Source: Gnetum montanum (taxonomy: Eukaryota; Streptophyta; Gnetopsida; Gnetales; Gnetaceae). Taken from it: DNA of 64,000 nucleotides. Both the position numbers and the translations under genes were made by a program. Position 1 is the stretch's first letter; every line of letters begins with the position of its first letter. The stretch covers positions 455-64,454 of the forward strand of contig MNCI01009428.1 of NCBI GenBank assembly GCA_015680685.1, in the 5' to 3' direction. Shown one piece after another: positions 55,750 through 64,000 of this stretch. The notes under the pieces were generated by a model. That model was given only the letters and a program-made list of their open reading frames with translations, made no database searches and was not told the origin of the DNA.

Positions 55750-58249
55750 TAATAACAACATGAGTTAATATGATAGTATGAATATTTTAGGACCTTTAGA
55801 TTGATGGTGGCTTGTTGGTAACTTTAAAAATAGTGGGAGAAAGATTAATAGTTATAGATATCTGTGAGGGTTTTAGTGGACTAGTGGATCTAAATAAGCC
55901 CTTTCTCAAGGCTTATTCTCATAACCACTCAAACCATTATCCAACTGTAAGTTTACAACCCTCATTACATTATGTTGTTGAGGTTGTTATGGGATTTCTC
56001 CCTACATAGGCAGTGTAGGTGGTAAAGAAATGCTATTGGAAGTGTAGAGTAAGAATGTTGATAATGAGGAGAATAAGTAGAAGAAGACTCATTTTCTTGA
56101 GTAGGTATTTTTTGATGTTCTAGAAAATAATAAAAATGGAAGAAGGAAGTGTAGCTTACATAGTCATAAGGAGATACAGGTTGTTAGACATAATAACTAT
56201 ATGGATCTGGTTAATAGTAAGAATACCACTAGATTGGTTATGGCATCACTCATGACTATGTATTTTTTCATTACTAATAATGATCCTAAGATTGAGGTGG
56301 CACTCCACTTGGATAATACTCTAGTTGATGGAATTGCTATTAATAATTTTCTTATGGATAAGGCAATCTCTTGTGTGGTTGCCTTGTTACAAATTTTGGA
56401 TTTAAGGTATATACCCCAAATTTTTATAGATGTGACACTACAATACAACATCCCTTCATCCATTCATCTCTTCTAAAATATCTAACCTCATCCAATTCTA
56501 TAGTCTTACCTTTCTACTGATAAAAGTTCCTACATGTATTCTTTATTTTGCTTCTATCCCTATCGTAGTTCCCCTACTCTATTTTCTTCTCCATGATCTT
56601 TAGAGAGGTTTGGAACTTCTCATCCAAGGAGTCCCACATTTTGTCTACCTTCATTAATATTTCGGTGATAGAATTTTGGATTAGCAAGGTTTTCCTTTAT
56701 ACCACTTTGTCTAGTAGTACTTCCTCATCAGAATGACAAAAATGCAAGTTCATTTCATGAATGGAGGGATCCCTGCTATACTTATTTATACTTTTCCATT
56801 CTTTTAGTTCTTCTTCTTCCTTGACAACTTTTTTTATGAGCAATTGGTTTTGATGGATCCTCATTTCTAAAATTCTTTCTTAGAAATAAATCCTATAGTT
56901 TATATAGTTTTGTTTTAGAGCCCATTTATTATGTGGTGAAGCTGTTCCCTTTAAGAGAAATCATGGATTGGTTAGTGATGCAAAAGAGTGTGATACCTTC
57001 CTAGGGCTACATCAAGAGATTCATGATTGTCTTGTTTTGGACCTTAAATTTTTCTTCTCAAGTTTAAAACCCTAGAGTATGTTTTATAATTATTATTAAA
57101 CAACTCCAACATCATACTCCATCTACAAATAGATTTTGGTTTCAAGGGTGAATGCAAACTTTTAGCTTATTTGATAAGTGTCCTAATGAATAGCTTGAGA
57201 TTCTAACACTTGTTTTCAATTTTATTCAAGGTACAAACATCATGGAAGGCTTGTAAATGATGTTTTAGATTAGCATTATATCTTTCTTCAAATTTAGGAA
57301 TATTATTCATGTCAAGCTATTTAATTTTGCTATCCCTTTCATGCTTGGTAGGGATTCGAACTACTTTTGAAATATTAATCATGCTTCTTGTAGCTAATAG
57401 TGGTTTACCATAGTTATTATATTCATGGTCATTTCTTCTATGCCTTTATTCTTGATTATGCATCCCTTCTTCTAATAGTTTAATATGCTCTTTTTTTTTA
57501 ATCACTTGATGGGATCTTTAATCATCTCCATCTCAATCCTCAGCATTCCTCCTTTAGTCTTGACCATGGTCCCTTTTGTTAGAGTTTGACAATAAGGAGA
57601 ATGGTGAACATGGAGGAATAGAAGAGTGATGCCTACTAGTCCTTCTTCTTTGATCCTTTAGTTGCTCTTTTTCTTTTGATGAATGGTTCAGAGACCTTGC
57701 CCTAAGGTTCTTCTAGTTCTGGATGTTGTTCTTTCCTTATCCTAGTTATCCACAAGGTTAATTATTACCATTGTTAAAGTGATTCTTTCTTACCGAAATG
57801 AGGAGGATCTTGATGTTAAGATTGCCCTACTAGAAATTTAGGATCCTCCTCCTTTGGTTGTAGAAACAATTATATCATCACCTTTTTTCCCTTGAAGGGT
57901 TCAAAGCATGCCTTCATGCATTGATATTTTCTATGTTGGGCATCATTTGGCTCATCGTCTCTAAAAATATGTTCCGTTGCCTCATAATTTGGGCTTGCTA
58001 ATTTAAGTCCCATTTTCATGAGATATATCATGAGCATTAAGAAAATAAAATGTTGTTCTCCAAATCCCTCTAGTATAGCTATTTGTCTTAATTAAGGATG
58101 AAAGTGAAGTCCAAATAGTAGGGATCGAGATGTGCATAAAACACTTTCAATTGTTAAGGTTTTAGACTAGTACTCCTTTTGGTTTTGTCATGCTGCTGGT
58201 TGGAGTCATTGATAGATGATGGTGAATCATTCCTTTGAGAAGAAGTCAT
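55750..58249 (-). pseudogene. gag: gag of element E (heavily decayed)
   Basis: Starts at ATG 58249 (MTSSQRNDSPSS), parallel to the MSSS start of the other copies, followed by 'FYAHLDPYYLDFTFIL'. Later blocks are scattered over several frames; the 'KVDKMWDSLDEKFQ' equivalent is near 56660-56615 and the degraded knuckle near 56460. No complete domain remains. Confidence 0.7.
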
Positions 58250-58381
58250 CTTAGTTATTTAAATAGAGTGTTTCTTGATAAATTACTATTATTATTCTAA
58301 ATGATAATATATTTTTTCTTTTTACAACTTCTTTATATGATCTCACTATCTATTAATACTTATGTCACATAACTATACTAG

Positions 58382-58399
58382 ACCCTAGCAATAACACCA
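58382..58399 (-). other. Degenerate primer binding site of element E
   Basis: Plus strand ACCCTAGCAATAACACCA; 11 of 18 match to the tRNA-Asp 3' end. Six of seven differences are transitions. Position (one base from the LTR) supports it. Confidence 0.6.
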
Positions 58400-58400
58400 A

Positions 58401-59299
58401 TGATGAGTAGTGTGTATTTCCTATGCCTAATGATATGAATCACTATTATGTATGCATGATCTAATCAAATTTCATGAACTTTATTTACCTATGTGGCTGA
58501 TATTTTAAGATGGTGAAATATGTAGTTGCTAGTCATTGTCTTTCAAATTAACATTTGTGTTCATCTCTATGTATGGTTAAGTGTGGTTGAGGTGTAAGAT
58601 ATTTATCTTTATACTTTTTATTATTTTTCTTATTTGTAAAATTATTAAGTAAATGAAAATTTAATACTTAAATTAACTAATTAATTAACCACTTAGTTAA
58701 CTAACTAGCCTAAAAGTGAAGTATGCATTCCCATTTTCCATACACATCTTGAACATATACTAGTGTTACTGGATTACCAAATGTTTACTATTGGGTGTAC
58801 CAAGTAGCCACTGCTAGGATTACCAAGATTTAATATACGATGTTCAAAGTGGCCTTAGTCACGTTGCTTACAAATAATAATATTAATTACTTAATAGATA
58901 GTAAGTAAATTCCATTTAATGTAAACTATTGAAAAGTAAAGTTATGCTAATACAATTACTGTAATGGATAGAATAAATCTTAATTTTTTTTGTATTCATG
59001 TAAGTTTGTCTAGGTGCATGTGCACTCAAACAAAATGCCATATAGTAACTTTAATCCACGTTGTGGCAAATCAAAGGAAAAAGTTTTCTAACTTCTACAA
59101 GAAGAAATTGCAATAGGTCAGCTAAGGAATGATTGAAAGGTGCCATAAATATGAGGGGTGTGTGTATTTATATAGGATATGCTTGTATTAATGTCGACGT
59201 ACCTACATTAATGCATCTTGAGATGCATCGATGGGGATACATCTATGGGGCTATTTTGATGGGCAAAATTGATGTAGTTATCTTCTTGATGTCTCATCG
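58401..59299 (-). repeat. 5' LTR of element E
   Basis: On the plus strand TGATGAGTAGTG to GTCTCATCG (last base of CATCA changed); 899 bp. The U3 (59190-59290) has degenerate GATGGGG/GTCGACGTACC words and a TATA box around 59167-59174. Confidence 0.75.
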
Positions 59300-59437
59300 C
59301 TAGTTCAGTCTTATGAGTACTCTTGTTTTTTTATCAATTCTTATTCTTAAGTTTTCAAGCTCTTACCTACAGTCTTTATGTTCATTCTTCTCATCTTTGT
59401 GTTTTTCCCAACTATTCCTTATCTTTTCCTAGCTGAA

Positions 59438-59590
59438 TGAGACATCTCAACCTAAGTCAAGATGTCTCACTTCAAATGATTTTAATTTTTCCTAGATGTC
59501 TCCTAGTTATCTTAGATGTCCCATTTGCCCTTGATATGTCTCATCCAAGATGTCTTCTAATTTCTTAGACATCTCCCCTATAAGTATAGC
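59438..59590 (+). promoter_or_regulatory. Putative U3 promoter with repeated GATGTCTC words
   Basis: Eight or so copies or inverses of GATGTCTC/GAGACATC (59438-59575) precede CCTATAAGTATAG (59577-59589). The layout, clustered short repeats then TATA, is the same as in the Athila/Tat-type LTRs, though the sequence is unrelated. Confidence 0.5.
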
Positions 59591-61319
59591 TCTAACAGAA
59601 ACATGGATTTTCTAGACTTTGGTCCATTAGGTTAGCTTCAATGTTGGTCTTCTTATTTTGTAACCTTTCCAAAAACCTATCGAATCTTTCTCATAATTTG
59701 GATTGCATTTATTGTTCTTGGATCTTTAATTGCTAGTTAATTTTCTATTTGTTTAGATGATTGTGATTAGCTTAAATCTTGATTAATTATGATCTTGTTC
59801 CCTTTCATTATCTTGGATTTCCACCTTGAGCATTTACTGATATTTGTAGGTCTTGATACAAGCTTCCTATATTCTTAATATTGATAATCTTTTCTTTGGA
59901 TTTGGAGTTTGATATTCTTTCTTATTCTTCATTTAAGTCAAGATGTGATTGTTGACCCATATATGAATCTTGATTTTTTGTAACTTCATTCTTCCCATTG
60001 TTGTGAAACTATCAATTTATTGAAGGTTATGATCATTTTTCCCTCTTGGATTTGTTAGAATCTTGGAATGTGATTGAGTTATGTGAGATTTTTTGGGTAC
60101 TATATTTGGTTTCTTATGATGCTTGATTTCCATGTAATTATGGTGTCATGTGATTTCTCGTATTGGTATCCTTGTGAGGATCCCCCAAATTGTTGGACCT
60201 CTTGATGAAATGAACTCTTTTACTCTATTTTTGTGGTCTTTACCATTGATTTGGATGTCATGCTTGTTTTTTTTTTGATAGTTTGGATGTTGGAGCTAGC
60301 ACTGAGTTATGTGGCCTATTTGAGATGGTCTCTCTAGATATTTTTTTATGATTAACCCCCACTAGGATGCATCAGTGACTATGCAAAAGGGTGATTCCAT
60401 GGCTGATTGGTCCTTTTATATTATTCCTCTAGAACATTGGAGGTAATGTCCTAGCTAACTCCTCTAGACTAGTATGTTAGGGAACATTAACAATGATCTC
60501 TTGGGTGATACGTCATATTCCATTGAGATTAATAATAAATCCAAGTGCTTGGTAATTTGATATTGATATGGAATAATTTTGGAATATGGAAATTACACAT
60601 GACAATATGACATACATTTGACATTAAGAGTGGTGTGTACTAGCCTCCTTGTTTGTGCTAATGGTTGGAGTGGGCAAATCTTGGTTTTAGTATTGCATGT
60701 TGGATGGTTGTTTGTCTTTTTGTTTATATGCTCATGTGAATGTTTGAGCTAACATGTTTTGTAGATTAGTCATGTTCCTTCAACCTTTCATGAGATCTAC
60801 CCATTTAGTGATTGGATATGTTGCCAAGATTTCTCACTTAGTTTTATAATAATAATCCATTTTATTTCTAGGTTAATCATTTGGGAGAAGATGGGAACTC
60901 TTGAATAATTTGATATGATAATATATGCTTGATGATGTTATGTGTTTTGCTTATGCTTTGGCTATTTTATGTGTTACACATTTCAAATTTTATGCTAGAA
61001 ATTGTATCTCTCTTTTCCTTAATTTTTAAAAATATATGAATAGTTGTATAATTAGACCTTTTATATCATGCTATATAATACTTATGTTATGGAGATTTCA
61101 TGTTCCAATTTATGTTAATCTATTTCTTTTATTGCGATTTTATATTTATGCTTTTATTTTTTTTTATTGTTTAGTTTCATCTCTTTTGCTTGGGTCATGG
61201 CTTCATGCTAGGTTCCTTCATTTCCTTTCATTGTGAGATCATGACCAATCATTTCATTAGGGGTTTTACCTAACATAATGCTTTCCAACTTAATGCCTAA
61301 GAAGGATGGTGTTATAAGT

Positions 61320-61331
61320 TGGTATGAGATA
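61320..61331 (+). other. Primer binding site (tRNA-iMet type)
   Basis: TGGTATGAGATA matches TGGTATCAGAGC, the complement of plant initiator-Met tRNA, at 9 of 12. Usual for chromoviruses; distinct from the tRNA-Asp sites elsewhere in the window. Confidence 0.55.
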
Positions 61332-61379
61332 GTAGGTTTTTGTAGATTTCCCATATCATATTACTATGTATAGTAATGG

Positions 61380-63720
61380 TAGGTGATAGAAGTGGACATG
61401 GTCATTCTATGAGTGTAGATGTTCAGTCTAGTAACCTAACACCAATACTTAACCTCATTCTGAGGAGCCATTAACCAATTTACAAGCTGAACCTATCACT
61501 CTAGGTTGTACTTCTACATAGGAGATGAAGAGCAACGAAATAGATATTAACTACTATCTATTTTAGTTCATTTGTTAGCATATGAAGAAAAACTTTAGTT
61601 CATCATCAACATAGGATGCTTCCAAGAGTGATGGTAGTGACAGATGATTGATGAAGAGAGAGCTTATGAAGTAGTTTTATAAGCTAGGACCTCCTACTTT
61701 TCAGGATGAGCAGGATCTTACCATTATCATTAAGTAGCTTAAAGATATCCTTAAGATCTTCAAGTTGATGGATTGTATCCTTGTGCAGTAAACCTATTTG
61801 ATGATTCACCAGTTTCATGGAGATGCTAGATGTTGGTGGACTACTTTAGTCGAAGGATCATTGCTAGGAAGAGTATGATGTTTATTATAGCAATTTCCTC
61901 AATGCTTTAATGCTTATTACATTCCTTCATAGTTTGTAGAGGTAAAGGTTGAGGAGTTGTATCCAATCTACTAGGCAATTGAATTGTGATAGAGTATGAT
62001 TGTAAGTTCTTGAAGCTGAGAATATATGTGCATCACATACATTAGGATCAGTAATCTATAGCCAGTTATTCTTTTATGATCCCCATGCATTCATTAAGAA
62101 CCATTTACTTTCTCTACATCTTTAGATGTATGAGGACTCATGAGTTCATGCACTAAATCTAGAGTGTAGTTAATTGGTTAAGGTAACTAGGCATGATCGT
62201 TCTTGAAAGAGGGGCTAGACCTCTTTTGGAAAGTTTGATGGATCTATGAAAACCTAGAGATTTAGTTTAAATGATTACTAGTAACTAGCAGGTGGTGGGA
62301 TCACTCATGGATTTGTTACTTACTTTACTAATGGAAAAGTCAAACATGTTTGCAGGGACTCTTTCAACTACAACAAATGTGGCTAGCTAGGCCATAAGTA
62401 TTTTAATTGCCTAAAGAGATTGAGAGTTAGAGGTCATTAGTAGGGTAGCAAACCTACTAGTGAATAGGGTGATTCTAGGATGCAATCATGTTTATATGCT
62501 TTGACAAATTAACTAGTCAATGCTCAATTTGACATCCTGATGAATGCAAGAAGTATGATTTTTGACTTAGAAGTTTTAATTCTTTTTGGTGCAAGATGTT
62601 CTTTTATGGATCCATATGTAGTTACTCATTTGGATTTGGAGAATCAATTTCTTAATAAATGGCTTACCATTAGCAATTGCGTGCTTAATGTGAACCAAGT
62701 TTATAGGTTTGTATCCTTTGTAATTTAGAATGATACTTGGTTCTATCATCTCAACATCATGAACCTAGGGAACTATGATGTCATCTTAGGAATGAATTTG
62801 TTGTCTCGCTATCAGGTAATATTGGATTGTTATTGTAAGAGACTTATCTTAGTGGCAAATGATGATTTTTACTAGGCCACACAAAGTTAATCTAAATATT
62901 ATGTCTTCAAGATACTTTCCCTGGTTATTGATGAAACGTCATTATTATTTTTCTATTTCTATTTGTGAGTGTCCCTTGTCACAAGAGCTTTATCAATTTT
63001 TAGTTGTTCATAACATTCTTAATGCCTTTCATTATGAGTTACCATGTTTACCAATAATATGTAATGTGAAATTTTAGATTGCTTTCAAACTTGGTGCAAA
63101 ATCTATATCCAAGGTTTCACATAGGATGTTCCCTATTGAGTTAGCAAAACTAAAGATTTAGCTTTGGGAATTGCTTGACAAGGGCCTGATTCATTCTAGT
63201 GTATCTCCTTGGGGTGCTTCTATTCTCTTTATAAAGAAGAAGGATGATAGTATGAGACTATGCATTAATTATCAAAAGTTGAACCAGGTGATAGTGAGGA
63301 GTTAGTACTCTTTTAGATGCATAGATGATTTATTTGGTTAGTTGAGTAAATCTCAAGTTTTCTCTAAGATTAATCTAAAGTCAAGGTATAACAATGTTTA
63401 CATCAAGAAGGAGGATGTCATCAAGATAGTCTTTAGGATATGGTATGGACATTATGAGTTATTGGTTTTTCTATTTGAACTAAGTAATTCTCCTACAATG
63501 TTCATGGATCTTATGAATAATGTCATGAGATCCTACCTAGACCAGTTTGTTATCTTGTTGATTGATAACATTTTGGTGTACTCTTCATCCTAGGAGTTGC
63601 ATTAGTAGCATCTAAGGATTGTTCTACAAATGCTTAGATAACACTAGTTTTTCACCCAACCTTCCAAGTGTTTCTTTTAGTAACATGAGATTTAATTCTT
63701 AGGACATGTTTTTTTAGAGG
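61380..63720 (+). pseudogene. gag-pol remnants of the Tekay/Del-like element
   Basis: The gag region is full of stops (61380-62460). The protease region reads 'LILFGARCSFMDPYVVTHLD', where the expected DSGA has become FGA, followed by 'NYDVILGMNLLSRY' (62772-62813). RT shows '[20 protein letters not shown]' (63208-63267), 'FSKINLKSRYNNVYIKKEDV' (63360-63419) and 'IWYGHYELLVFLFELSNSPT'. The catalytic box is FVILLIDNILVYSSS (63547-63591), with the second Asp of D-D changed to Asn. It stops where the LTR at 63725 begins. Confidence 0.82.
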
Positions 63721-63724
63721 CTAG

Positions 63725-64000
63725 TGATGAAGTGGTTACTCTAATTATTAGAGTGATTATTATTGGAGTGATTACTCTAATTATTAGAGTGGTTATTATT
63801 GGAGTGATTACTCTAATAATTAGAGTGGTTATTATTGGAGTTTTTATTCTAATTATTAGAGCAGTTACTCTAATTATTAGAGTAGTTTCTCCTAAGTCTA
63901 TAAATACAGTGCCCAAGCGCACAATTGAAAAGAAGTCTTGTAGCAATTAAGTAGCAAAACTCTTGTAATCTATTTGAAGGTTAGAGTATTTTCCAAGTGC
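63725..64000 (+). repeat. Start of another LTR with a palindromic 36-bp repeat array
   Basis: Begins TGATGAAGTGG inside the chromovirus RT. Palindromes of the form ACTCTAATTATTAGAGT sit at 63738, 63774, 63810, 63846 and 63867: four at an exact 36-bp step, the last at 21. A TATA box (GTCTATAAATAC, 63896-63907) and the family R region ('GTTAGAGTATTTTCCAAGTGC', last bases of the window) follow. The element continues beyond base 64000. Confidence 0.85.

Larger units (their letters stand above)
50880..59299 (-). mobile_element. Element E: 3'-truncated Athila/Tat-type element
   Basis: Minus strand, read from the right: LTR (59299-58401), degenerate tRNA-Asp primer site (58399-58382), gag (58249 to about 55750), protease, RT, RNase H and integrase (to about 52330), then part of the family spacer to about 50880, where a tandem array begins. 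The internal promoter, ORF3 and 3' LTR are missing. Primer site match is 11 of 18 and stops are far denser than in the 13.2-kb element, so E is older. Confidence 0.8.
59300..63724 (+). mobile_element. Tekay/Del-like chromovirus fragment
   Basis: A Ty3/gypsy element of another lineage: a long LTR-like stretch ends near 61319, then a tRNA-iMet-type primer site (61320-61331), gag with a zinc-knuckle remnant (NKCG.LGHKYFNC, 62358-62396), protease and RT to about 63720. It is interrupted by a new LTR at 63725. The left limit is uncertain: element E's LTR lies immediately to the left and may have inserted into it. Heavily decayed. Confidence 0.6.

Noticed and set aside
63738-63883. Regularly spaced palindromes resembling a CRISPR array
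   Set aside because: The spacers are themselves repeated, the setting is a eukaryotic LTR with a TATA box, and no cas genes exist.
63692-63946. Long minus- and plus-strand reading frames with Ile/Thr/Arg repeats
   Set aside because: They are translations of the 36-bp palindromic DNA repeat in an LTR U3, not a protein.

Overview
The window looks like a gene-poor, A+T-rich nuclear segment of a land plant. Large, old, nested LTR retrotransposons, very few genes, near-universal C-to-T decay and two N-gaps suggest a draft assembly of a big genome. A gymnosperm would fit, but that is inference; no marker here fixes the species. Nearly everything recognisable is retroelement sequence. Host-gene signals are limited to the first exons of an unidentified protein at the left edge (853-1275, minus), a split FHA-domain gene cut by a gap (25069-25875, minus), and a decayed leucine-rich-repeat receptor-like gene (19953-22950, plus).

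The dominant family is Ty3/gypsy of the Athila/Tat type. Its LTRs begin TGATG and end CATCA, and one base inside the 5' LTR lies a primer site complementary to tRNA-Asp. Copies: a minus-strand fragment A (2095-4507) whose gag carries a plus-strand solo LTR; an older minus-strand pol fragment B (4508-5330); a full-length 13.2-kb element (5816-19054, plus); a chimeric element C whose two LTRs are inverted relative to each other (31333-36888); a full-length element D that has gag and a third ORF but no pol (40757-49021, minus); a 3'-truncated gag-pol element E (50880-59299, minus); and the start of another LTR at 63725. A Tekay/Del-like chromovirus with an initiator-Met primer site occupies about 59300-63724. 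An RTE-like LINE lies at 26730-28010 (minus).

The most interesting system is the third ORF (ORF3) downstream of pol. It occurs in the 13.2-kb element (15068-17922) and in D (41760-44502). Both encode an N-terminal basic patch, a domain resembling the 'putative plant transposon protein' family, a long coiled coil, and a conserved C-terminal Trp/PWEV/DPR module. In both elements ORF3 is preceded by a TATA box and a short CpG-rich repeat module matching that element's own LTR U3, then by a leader of about 430-470 nt ending in a splice-acceptor-like site at the ATG. This suggests a separate promoter captured from, or co-evolving with, the U3. The LTRs share R-U5 but carry different palindromic U3 repeat modules (GATATC type, GTATAC/GTCAACG type, ACTCTAATTATTAGAGT type).

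The stretches between elements (26-31 kb, 37-40.7 kb, 49-50.9 kb) hold diverged duplicated DNA, three tRNA-Val(CAC)-like relics each followed by a local tandem array, and no supported genes. All alignments here were made by eye; percentages are hand counts.
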